Part shown: positions 1 through 5,199 of the stretch, in pieces
How positions within the stretch are numbered: position 1 is the first letter of the stretch
Layout of the letters: every line of letters begins with the position of its first letter
Source: Bacillota bacterium
Lineage (GTDB): Bacteria > Bacillota > Clostridia > Christensenellales > Aristaeellaceae
DNA: 7,386 bases
Direction: 5' to 3'
NCBI GenBank assembly: GCA_023392395.1
Contig: JAEVZE010000013.1
Coordinates: 1-7,386, forward strand
Notes under the pieces: model-generated
Told to the model about the DNA's origin: nothing
Database searches by the model: none
The model's input: the letters and a program-made list of their open reading frames with translations, nothing else
Position numbers and translations under genes: made by a program

Positions 1-5
1 ACTGT

Positions 6-10
6 AAGGA
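6..10 (+). promoter_or_regulatory. Ribosome binding site of nusB
   Basis: AAGGA lies 9 nt before the ATG at position 20 and directly abuts the in-frame GTG at position 11. The spacing suits the ATG and excludes the GTG, so it decides the nusB start. Nothing can be said about the gene upstream, because only a few bases of it could be in the window. Confidence 0.75.
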
Positions 11-19
11 GTGCGAAAG

Positions 20-418
20 ATGAACAGAACCCAAGCCCGAGCCGCCGCGATGAAGCTGGTCTACGAGTGGGAGATGGGCGGAGACGGCGGCGAGGACACC
101 TGCCGGGAGATTCTGGAGATTCAGCCCGGCGAGGACGAAACCGAATACATGCAGATGCTGTTTGAGGGCGTGCGGGACAACCGGGACAAGCTGGACGAGA
201 AGATTGAACGCTTCGCCCACGGCTGGAAACTGGACAGGCTCTCGAAGGTGGACCTGGCGATCCTCAGAATCGCCGCCTACGAACTGGCTCAGGGCAAGGA
301 GCCCGGCGGCGCGGTGATCCAGGAGGCGGTGCAACTGTCGGAGAAGTATTCCACCGACAAGGCGGGCTCCTTCGTCAACGGCGTGCTGGGCGCCATGTCC
401 CGCGCGGAGGACGCCTGA
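20..418 (+). CDS. nusB: Transcription antitermination factor NusB
   Basis: NusB is a small all-helical RNA-binding protein. With NusE (ribosomal protein S10) it binds boxA RNA and helps RNA polymerase read through rRNA operons. The reading frame gives 132 residues, the usual length for the family. Recognisable features are the N-terminal RxxA...LVYEWE helix, the central segment W..DRLSKVDLAILRIAAYEL, and the C-terminal VIQEAVQLSEKYSTDK followed by FVNGVLG, which is the most conserved part of NusB. The ATG at 20 is chosen over a GTG at 11 because only the ATG has a properly spaced Shine-Dalgarno sequence. The stop overlaps the next start by one base (TGATG), indicating translational coupling. 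Nothing about the gene looks unusual. Confidence 0.95.
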   Translation: MNRTQARAAAMKLVYEWEMGGDGGEDTCREILEIQPGEDETEYMQMLFEGVRDNRDKLDEKIERFAHGWKLDRLSKVDLAILRIAAYELAQGKEPGGAVIQEAVQLSEKYSTDKAGSFVNGVLGAMSRAEDA

Positions 419-1350
419 TGGTCCTGGGCGTCGACACCAGCTGCTACCGTACGAGCCTGGCGCTGGCGGACGGGGAGGAGATCATCGCCGAAGCCGGGCG
501 GCTCCTGGACGTTCCCTCGGGGGAGCGGGGCCTTCGTCAGTCGGAAGCGCTGTTCCAGCACGTGAAGCGGCTGCCCGTTTTGATGGAGGCGCTGATGGCC
601 CACGCCGCGGCGCCTGTTGACGCGGTGGCAGTCAGCGTAAAGCCCCGGCCCGCGGAGGACTCCTACATGCCGGTGTTCATGGCGGGCGCTTCGCTGGCGA
701 AATCCATCGCCCTGACATTGCGCGTCCCGCTGATTGAGACCACGCACCAGCAGGGCCATGTGCGCGCCGCGCTTCTGGGCACGCCCCTGAAGGCGGACTT
801 CATCGCCGTTCACCTGTCGGGCGGCACCACGGAGCTATTGAAGGTGGGCGAGGGGCTCGAAATCGGCCTTCTGGGCGGCACGGCGGACATCAGCGCCGGG
901 CAATTGGTCGACCGGGTGGGCGTCGCGCTGGGCCTTTTGTTTCCGGCGGGGCCGCATCTGGAGGCGCTGGCGGTACGGGGCGAGGCGCATTCCAGCCTTC
1001 CGGCCAGCGTCAGCCGCCTGATGTGCAGTTTTTCCGGTGCGGAGGCGCAGCTGATGCGTCTGATCCAGGCGGGCGCGCCCCAAGAGAACGTGGCCGCAGA
1101 GGTCTATTCGCTCTTGGCCCGGACGCTGGCCAGGCTGATCTCGCAGGCAGCGTGCGAAACGTGCCTTCAAGATGTGCTACTGGCTGGGGGCGTTGCGTCG
1201 TCGGCGCTATTGCGTGCCCTTTTGCCGGAACGGCTGAGGCGGCTGAACGAAAACATTCGCGTACACTGGGCAAAACCTGAGTTATCGGGCGACAATGCCG
1301 CAGGCGTTGCGCTGATCGGCTGCGACAGGCTGAAGGAGGAGTGCGCATGA
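418..1350 (+). CDS. TsaD/Kae1-like paralog of unknown function (peptidase M22/ASKHA fold)
   Basis: This 310-residue protein belongs to the Kae1/TsaD (old name O-sialoglycoprotein endopeptidase) superfamily, whose true members make the t6A modification on tRNA. Visible family signatures are VDTSC (5-9), the metal-binding pair H110 and H114 in HQQGH, SGGTTEL (134-140), SFSG (204-207), LAGGVASS (255-262) and GDNAAG (291-296) with metal-binding-type D292. It departs from true TsaD in several places. The SCDET motif is SCYRT, so the conserved Asp-Glu pair is lost. SGGHTQL has Thr in place of His, and the usual AGPG loop is replaced by KPRPAEDSYMPVF (75-87). I recall similar clostridial proteins with a KPR..EGSYMPVF stretch in this neighbourhood, which points to a conserved paralog family rather than a decayed gene. 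It should not be annotated as tsaD. GGAGG at 406-410, 7 nt before the ATG, supports the start. The stop overlaps folD by 4 nt (ATGA). Confidence 0.82.
   Translation: MVLGVDTSCYRTSLALADGEEIIAEAGRLLDVPSGERGLRQSEALFQHVKRLPVLMEALMAHAAAPVDAVAVSVKPRPAEDSYMPVFMAGASLAKSIALTLRVPLIETTHQQGHVRAALLGTPLKADFIAVHLSGGTTELLKVGEGLEIGLLGGTADISAGQLVDRVGVALGLLFPAGPHLEALAVRGEAHSSLPASVSRLMCSFSGAEAQLMRLIQAGAPQENVAAEVYSLLARTLARLISQAACETCLQDVLLAGGVASSALLRALLPERLRRLNENIRVHWAKPELSGDNAAGVALIGCDRLKEECA
1333..1339 (+). promoter_or_regulatory. Ribosome binding site of folD
   Basis: AAGGAGG is a near-perfect Shine-Dalgarno sequence located 7 nt before the ATG at 1347, within the end of the preceding gene. A GTG at 1341 in the same frame is only one base away from it, so the ATG is the start. 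Confidence 0.8.
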
Positions 1351-2198
1351 GCGCGACAATCATCGACGGCAAGGGTATCTCCATCGCGATCCGGGCGGAT
1401 CTCAAGGAAAGAGTGGCGCGCCTCAGGGAAAAGGGCATTGTCCCCTCGCTTACGGTCATCCTGGTGGGCGACGATCCGGGCTCTCAGGTGTACGTGCGCA
1501 ACAAAGAGCGCGCCTGCAAGGAAGCCGGGATGGTTGGCCGCGTGATTCGCATGTCGGCGGAAACCACGCGGGAAGAACTGCTGCTGGAAATCCAAAAAGT
1601 CAACGAGGACGACAGCGTGCACGGGCTTCTCGTGCAGTTGCCGTTGCCCAAACACTTAAATGAGGCGGAGATCATCCGCTCCATCGCGGCCGAAAAGGAC
1701 GTGGACGGGCTGCACCCGGTGACGCAGGGGCTGCTGATGAGCGGCGCGCCCGCGGCGCTGCCTTGCACGCCCAGGGGCTGTATTGAGCTGCTCCATCGCG
1801 CGGGCGTAAAGCTTTCGGGCGCGGAGGCCGTGGTGGTCGGCCGCAGCGTGATGGTGGGCAAACCCATGGCGCTTCTGCTGCTGCGCGAAAACGCCACCGT
1901 CACCATGTGCCACTCCCGCACGCGTGACCTGGGCGAAGTGACCCGGCGCGCGGACGTACTGGTTGTGGCGATCGGCAAACCCAATTTCGTGACCGGCGAG
2001 ATGATCAAGCCTGGCGCGGCGGTCATCGACGTGGGCATGAACCGCCTGCCGGACGGCTCCCTGACCGGAGACGTGGACTTTGCGACCGCGAAAGAGGTCG
2101 CGGGCTGCATCACCCCGGTGCCGGGCGGCGTGGGGCCGATGACGATCGCGATGCTGCTGGAGAACACCATCGAGGCGGCTTCCCGTCATGCAGGCTGA
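1347..2198 (+). CDS. folD: Bifunctional methylenetetrahydrofolate dehydrogenase/methenyltetrahydrofolate cyclohydrolase FolD
   Basis: FolD interconverts 5,10-methylene-, 5,10-methenyl- and 10-formyl-tetrahydrofolate in the cytosol, using NADP(H) or NAD(H), and supplies one-carbon units for purine, formyl-Met and thymidylate synthesis. The protein has 283 residues, the normal FolD length. Catalytic-domain motifs are YVRNK (49-53, with the catalytic Lys at 53), QLPLP (97-101) and EKDVDGLHP (116-124). CTPRG (140-144) leads into the Rossmann-type cofactor domain, with GRSVMVGKP (165-173) and PGGVGPMT (259-266). All key motifs are intact, so the enzyme should be active. The start overlaps the previous stop by 4 nt (ATGA), and the 3' end overlaps xseA by 11 nt. 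Cofactor preference cannot be decided by eye. Confidence 0.97.
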   Translation: MSATIIDGKGISIAIRADLKERVARLREKGIVPSLTVILVGDDPGSQVYVRNKERACKEAGMVGRVIRMSAETTREELLLEIQKVNEDDSVHGLLVQLPLPKHLNEAEIIRSIAAEKDVDGLHPVTQGLLMSGAPAALPCTPRGCIELLHRAGVKLSGAEAVVVGRSVMVGKPMALLLLRENATVTMCHSRTRDLGEVTRRADVLVVAIGKPNFVTGEMIKPGAAVIDVGMNRLPDGSLTGDVDFATAKEVAGCITPVPGGVGPMTIAMLLENTIEAASRHAG

Positions 2199-3408
2199 TT
2201 GGACGCTGACCGTCAGCCAGCTGAACGAGTACGCCCGGCGGCTGCTGGCGGGCGATCCGCTTTTGCGCGCGCTGCGCGTGCGGGGCGAGATCACCGGGTA
2301 CAAGCGCCACTACAGCGGCCACATGTATTTCTCCATCAAGGACGAGGCGGCGCGCGTGCAGTGCGTGATGTTCCGGCAGAACGCGCAGTCGCTGGACTTT
2401 GAGCCCGCCGACGGGCAGATGGTGGTGATTGAGGGCGGCGCGTCGCTATACGCGGCGACCGGCGCCTACCAGATCTACTGCCAGAGCATGCGGCGGGAGG
2501 GTGCGGGCACGCTGTACCAGCGGTTCGAGGCGCTGAAAAAGAAGCTGGCGGACGAAGGACTGTTCGACCCGTCGCTCAAAAAGCCGCTGCCGCTGCTGCC
2601 GGGGCGGGTGGGTCTGGTCACGTCGCCCACCGGCGCGGCCATCCGGGACATGATCCGCATTTTGCGCCGCAGGAACCCCGCCGTGGACATCCTGGTCGCG
2701 CCCTGCCAGGTGCAGGGCGAAGGCGCGGCAGCCGACATCGCCAAGGCGATGGATCGGCTCAACGCGCGCGGCGGCGTGGACGTGATCCTGTGCGGACGGG
2801 GCGGCGGCTCCATCGAGGACCTTTGGGCTTTCAACGAGGAGGTCGTCGCCCGGGCGATCGCAAGATCGCGCATCCCAGTGATCTCCTGCGTGGGCCATGA
2901 GACTGACTTCACCATCGCGGACTTCGTCGCCGACGCGCGGGCGGCCACGCCGTCGATGGCGGCCGAGATGGCCTCTCCGGTGCGGGAAGAACTTCTGGAA
3001 GCGCTTTCCCGTCAAAAACGGAGGATGGTCCGGGCGCTGGGCGGGCGGCTGACGCTCTACCACGAAAGGCTGATCAGGCTGTCCCGCGCGTTCCGGTCGC
3101 CGGAGGCGGTCATGATCCATCCCCGGCGGGAGGGCATCAAGCGCCTTGAGGGGCGCATGGACATCGCGCTGGAGCGCAGAACCATTTCCGCGCGGGGACG
3201 GCTGCAGCTTCTGGAGCGCGCGCTGACCGGGCTCAACCCGGAAGGTGTCCTGTCCCGCGGGTACGCGCTGGTGGAATCGGATGGAAAGATCATTACCGAT
3301 GTCCGGGGCGTTAAGCCCGGACAGGACGTCACGATAACGCTTTCGGGCGGCGCGCTGGACGCGAAAGTGCTTGGCGTGCGCCAGGGGGAGATACGGCATG
3401 GAACATGA
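2188..3408 (+). CDS. xseA: Exodeoxyribonuclease VII large subunit XseA
   Basis: XseA is the catalytic subunit of exonuclease VII, which degrades single-stranded DNA from both ends into oligonucleotides and works in a complex with several XseB subunits. The protein has 406 residues, within the range for Firmicutes. An N-terminal OB-fold covers about residues 5-100. The catalytic domain follows, with TSPTGAAIRD (145-154), GRGGGSIEDLW (203-213), GHETD (236-240) and RAATPSMAAE (251-260). A charged helical, probably coiled-coil, region spans about 265-345. The C-terminal NPEGVLSRGYALV segment (350-362) is typical of the family. The ATG at 2188 lies inside the end of folD (11-nt overlap) and has only a weak GAGG at 2172-2175, 12 nt upstream, so initiation probably depends on ribosomes finishing folD. 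The 3' end overlaps xseB by 11 nt. Confidence 0.97.
   Translation: MQADWTLTVSQLNEYARRLLAGDPLLRALRVRGEITGYKRHYSGHMYFSIKDEAARVQCVMFRQNAQSLDFEPADGQMVVIEGGASLYAATGAYQIYCQSMRREGAGTLYQRFEALKKKLADEGLFDPSLKKPLPLLPGRVGLVTSPTGAAIRDMIRILRRRNPAVDILVAPCQVQGEGAAADIAKAMDRLNARGGVDVILCGRGGGSIEDLWAFNEEVVARAIARSRIPVISCVGHETDFTIADFVADARAATPSMAAEMASPVREELLEALSRQKRRMVRALGGRLTLYHERLIRLSRAFRSPEAVMIHPRREGIKRLEGRMDIALERRTISARGRLQLLERALTGLNPEGVLSRGYALVESDGKIITDVRGVKPGQDVTITLSGGALDAKVLGVRQGEIRHGT
3383..3390 (+). promoter_or_regulatory. Ribosome binding site of xseB
   Basis: AGGGGGAG ends 7 nt before the ATG at 3398. This supports that start over a TTG at 3371, which would add nine residues not expected in XseB and lies upstream of this site. 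Confidence 0.7.
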
Positions 3409-3619
3409 AGTGAATTTTGAAGAGGGTATGGCCCGGCTCGAGGAGATCGTAAAATCTCTCGAAGAGGGCTCGCTGCCGCTGGATCAGTGCTTCAGCGCTT
3501 ACGAAAACGGTGTAAAATTGATCAAGGCCCTGGGCTCGCTTCTGGACGAGGGCGAGGCGCGCATCCGCGTGCTGACGGGCGACGGTGAAGTTCCGTTTGA
3601 GGCGGAGGACGGCCAATGA
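3398..3619 (+). CDS. xseB: Exodeoxyribonuclease VII small subunit XseB
   Basis: XseB is the small accessory subunit that assembles on the XseA helical region to form active exonuclease VII. The 73-residue product is of normal size and carries the family pattern: FEEGMARLEEIVKSLEEG (7-24), then LPLDQCFSAYENGVKLI (26-42). It is predicted to be two antiparallel helices with a short acidic tail. It starts inside the end of xseA (11-nt overlap) and its stop overlaps ispA by 4 nt (ATGA). The two subunits are therefore made from adjacent, coupled cistrons. I see no sign of truncation. Confidence 0.95.
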   Translation: MEHEVNFEEGMARLEEIVKSLEEGSLPLDQCFSAYENGVKLIKALGSLLDEGEARIRVLTGDGEVPFEAEDGQ

Positions 3620-4518
3620 TGATGCAAGAATACGCGCGCCTGGCGGACGAGGCGCTGGAGCGCACGCTGGAGGAAAAACCTTGGTCACCCGACGGGCATG
3701 AGGCGCCGCCGCTGCTTCGGCAGGCGATGCGCTACAGCGCGCTGGCAGGCGGAAAGCGGCTGCGCCCGTCGATGCTGCTGGCAGCGGTTGACATGTTGGG
3801 CGGCGACCGGGCGGAGGCGCTGCCATATGCGGCGGCCATTGAGATGATCCACACCTATTCGCTGGTGCACGACGACCTGCCCGGAATGGACGACGACTGC
3901 CTGCGTCGCGGGCGGCCCACCAACCACATGGTGTTTGGCGTGGGCCATGCGATCCTGGCGGGCGACGCGTTGCTCAACCAGGCCTACGAAATGATGCTCG
4001 CCCACGCGCTTTCAGAGCCTTCCCGCATTCCGCAGCGCACCCGCGCAGTCTGGGAGATCGCGCGCGGCGCGGGCGTTCAGGGCATGATCGCCGGGCAGAG
4101 CATGGACCTCTCCTGTGAGCACGGGGCCATCGACCCGGAACCGGAGATGCTCAAGTACATTCACCTGCACAAGACGGGCTCGATGTTTCGCGGCGCGCTC
4201 AGGGCTGCCTGCGCGCTGTGCGGAGCCAGTGATGAAGAGACACGGGCGCTCTCGCGCTATGCGTCCAACTTTGGCATGATGTTCCAGGCGGTGGACGACC
4301 TCCTGGACGTAGAGGGCGACGAGCGGGCGCTGGGCAAGACGCCCGGCAAGGACCTGGAGTCCGGAAAACTCACCTGCGTGAACGTGTACGGCACCGGCGG
4401 CACCCGCGCGCTGATCATTGAGCTTCAGCAGGAAGCGATGGACGCGCTCGCGCCCTTCGGCGAGCGGGCGGAGTTCTTCCAGGACCTGCTGTGCGAGATG
4501 ACGCACAGAAAGTCATAG
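3616..4518 (+). CDS. ispA: Short-chain polyprenyl (probably farnesyl) diphosphate synthase
   Basis: This enzyme condenses dimethylallyl diphosphate with isopentenyl diphosphate to give geranyl and then farnesyl diphosphate, the precursor of undecaprenyl carriers and quinones. The 300-residue protein shows GGKRLRP (45-51) and the first aspartate-rich motif DDLPGMDDD (86-94), which has the two-residue insertion typical of bacterial type II farnesyl synthases. Other landmarks are GMIAGQ (156-161), KTG (186-188), the second aspartate-rich motif FQAVDDLLD (223-231) and the lysines of GKTPGKDLESGKLT (240-253). Tyr81, five residues before the first DD, is the aromatic residue that usually limits the product to C15. 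A geranylgeranyl synthase cannot be wholly excluded. Three consecutive ATG codons open the gene; the first (3616) lies 7 nt after GGAGG (3604-3608) and is preferred. Its stop codon touches a perfect inverted repeat. Confidence 0.94.
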   Translation: MMMQEYARLADEALERTLEEKPWSPDGHEAPPLLRQAMRYSALAGGKRLRPSMLLAAVDMLGGDRAEALPYAAAIEMIHTYSLVHDDLPGMDDDCLRRGRPTNHMVFGVGHAILAGDALLNQAYEMMLAHALSEPSRIPQRTRAVWEIARGAGVQGMIAGQSMDLSCEHGAIDPEPEMLKYIHLHKTGSMFRGALRAACALCGASDEETRALSRYASNFGMMFQAVDDLLDVEGDERALGKTPGKDLESGKLTCVNVYGTGGTRALIIELQQEAMDALAPFGERAEFFQDLLCEMTHRKS

Positions 4519-4548
4519 CGTTGAAAAATCCCGAGGATTTTTCAACGC
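4518..4548. repeat. Perfect 14-bp inverted repeat immediately after ispA
   Basis: The arms at 4518-4531 and 4535-4548 are perfectly complementary around a 3-nt loop (CGA). The left arm begins with the last base of the ispA stop codon. The stem is A/T-rich (GAAAAATCC paired with GGATTTTTC) and no T-run follows it on either strand, so it is not a standard intrinsic terminator. It could be a transcript-end or mRNA-stability hairpin, an RNase processing site, or a dispersed palindromic repeat. The structure is read directly; the role is open. Confidence 0.85.
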
Positions 4549-4570
4549 GAAAGGAAGAAGGCTTCGTGAG

Positions 4571-4594
4571 CCTGAAATCCTGCGGGATTTCCGG
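4571..4594. repeat. Second inverted repeat, similar in sequence to the first
   Basis: CCTGAAATCC (4571-4580) pairs with GGATTTCCGG (4585-4594) around the loop TGCG, with one T/C mismatch. Its core, GAAATCC against GGATTTC, is a shortened form of the GAAAAATCC/GGATTTTTC core of the palindrome at 4518-4548. This suggests the two share an origin or a binding partner. Confidence 0.65.
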
Positions 4595-4616
4595 GCGGCG
4601 CACTGACTGAAGGAAT

Positions 4617-4655
4617 TGTTTTCAATACCAGTTTGCGCACTGGTAGTTGGAAACA
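4617..4655 (+). repeat. Long hairpin: 16 pairs with one bulge
   Basis: Bases 4617-4632 pair with 4639-4655 around the six-base loop TTGCGC. The apical seven pairs (TACCAGT/ACTGGTA) are perfect. The lower nine pairs contain one T·G wobble (4622/4650), and G4646 is bulged. The pairing was read directly; no known RNA family was recognised. Confidence 0.7.
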
Positions 4656-4683
4656 CGTTTTCGGCGCATAGGTCGTGGAAACG
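4656..4683 (+). repeat. Hairpin sharing the terminal stem of its neighbour
   Basis: CGTTTTC (4656-4662) pairs with GGAAACG (4677-4683), including one wobble, and it starts one base after the previous hairpin closes. GTTTTC and GGAAAC also form the lower stem of the preceding hairpin (4618-4623 and 4649-4654), so the two look like tandem copies with different apical parts. Confidence 0.5.
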
Positions 4684-4714
4684 ATTGGAAGGAACGGCTG
4701 GGTTGTTCAATCGT

Positions 4715-4730
4715 CCCCCGAAAGGCTGGG
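4715..4730 (+). promoter_or_regulatory. Small hairpin over the likely ribosome binding site of the DUF212 gene
   Basis: CCCCC (4715-4719) can pair with GG (4724-4725) and GGG (4728-4730) around a GAAA tetraloop, leaving a bulged CT. The best Shine-Dalgarno candidate for the ATG at 4736 is AAAGG (4721-4725), which falls in the loop and stem. Folding would hinder ribosome binding. The pairing is short, so a regulatory role is only a suggestion. Confidence 0.35.
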
Positions 4731-4735
4731 TGAAG

Positions 4736-5179
4736 ATGCTCTTTTACGAAATGATCGCAAACCGGGTGCTGATGACGTGCCTGGCGGCCTGGTTCATCGC
4801 ACAGGCGCTCAAGGTGCTGTTCTACTACTTCCTGGAGAAGCGGTGGGACCTGGGCCGGATGTTCGGCCTGGGCGGCATGCCCAGTTCCCACTCGGCGGTG
4901 GTGTGTGCGCTGGCCACGGCGGTGGGCGTCTCCAGGGGGTTTTACAGCCCGGAGTTCGCGATTTCGTTCGTGCTGGCCTCCGTCGTCATGACTGACGCCG
5001 CGGGCGTTCGCCGCGCGGCTGGCAAGCAGGCGGCGCTGATCAACCGGATCGTCAAAGAGCTGATCGAGGAAGGCAAGGGCCTGACCCACGAGACGCTCAA
5101 AGAGCTATTGGGCCATTCGCCTTTTGAAGTGCTGATCGGGGCGCTGCTCGGCATCCTGATCGCAGTCATCATCATGTAA
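4736..5179 (+). CDS. DUF212 / divergent PAP2-family membrane protein (YuiD-like)
   Basis: This 147-residue integral membrane protein matches the DUF212 family, named 'divergent PAP2' because of a distant likeness to lipid phosphatases. Motifs seen are AQALK (22-26), GGMPSSHSA (46-54) resembling the PSGH signature of PAP2 enzymes, DAAGVRRAAGKQA (87-99) and LLGHSPFEVLIGALLGI (124-140). Hydrophobic segments lie at about 12-32, 52-68, 73-90 and 131-147. ATG 4736 is chosen because the family resemblance begins there. GTG at 4730 would add two residues and cannot be excluded. A frame extending back to 4616 runs through hairpins and adds about 40 unrelated residues. The position between ispA and dxs suggests a substrate such as a prenyl or lipid phosphate, but I know of no proven activity, so function remains unknown. 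The stop is 20 nt before dxs. Confidence 0.9.
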   Translation: MLFYEMIANRVLMTCLAAWFIAQALKVLFYYFLEKRWDLGRMFGLGGMPSSHSAVVCALATAVGVSRGFYSPEFAISFVLASVVMTDAAGVRRAAGKQAALINRIVKELIEEGKGLTHETLKELLGHSPFEVLIGALLGILIAVIIM

Positions 5180-5187
5180 CAGGGTTC

Positions 5188-5192
5188 AGGAG
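5188..5192 (+). promoter_or_regulatory. Ribosome binding site of dxs
   Basis: AGGAG lies 7 nt before the ATG at 5200, in the short gap after the DUF212 gene. It supports independent initiation of dxs, unlike the overlapping genes upstream. Confidence 0.8.
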
Positions 5193-5199
5193 AAGTGGA

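Larger units (their letters stand above)
4519..4735 (+). promoter_or_regulatory. 217-nt structured intergenic region, candidate mRNA leader
   Basis: This is the only sizeable gap between genes in the window. Bases 4621-4680 contain 29 G/C of 60, well below the surrounding genes. Complementary segments nearly tile it: 4518-4548; 4559-4573 (AGGCT/AGCCT); 4571-4594; 4617-4655; 4656-4683; 4681-4714; and 4715-4730. Some share bases and so exclude each other, namely 4559-4573 with 4571-4594, and 4656-4683 with 4681-4714. I see no convincing sigma-70 promoter, no T-box sequence and no conserved core of a riboswitch class I know. An in-frame extension of the downstream gene (TTG at 4616) crosses part of it but has no family resemblance. 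The segment could be a cis-acting leader for the DUF212-dxs part of the operon, an RNA processing region, or a palindromic repeat insertion. Confidence 0.5.

Noticed and set aside
11..19. GTG start for nusB giving three extra residues
   Set aside because: The AAGGA Shine-Dalgarno directly abuts this GTG, while it is ideally spaced for the ATG at 20.
2446..3399. Long open frame on the - strand (317 codons) opposite xseA
   Set aside because: It is the mirror of a GC-rich gene with clear XseA motifs; its translation is rich in Arg, Pro and His and resembles no family.
4518..4548. Rho-independent terminator after ispA
   Set aside because: The hairpin is A/T-rich and is followed by CGAAAGGAAG with no T-run; the reverse strand also lacks one. 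Kept as an inverted repeat instead.
4616..4735. In-frame N-terminal extension of the DUF212 protein from a TTG codon
   Set aside because: The added 40 residues have no membrane or family character, the DNA is a run of inverted repeats, and DUF212 similarity begins at the ATG at 4736.
4549..4735. TPP riboswitch or T-box ahead of DUF212-dxs
   Set aside because: I looked for the conserved core sequences of these classes and did not find them; the hairpins do not match their layout.
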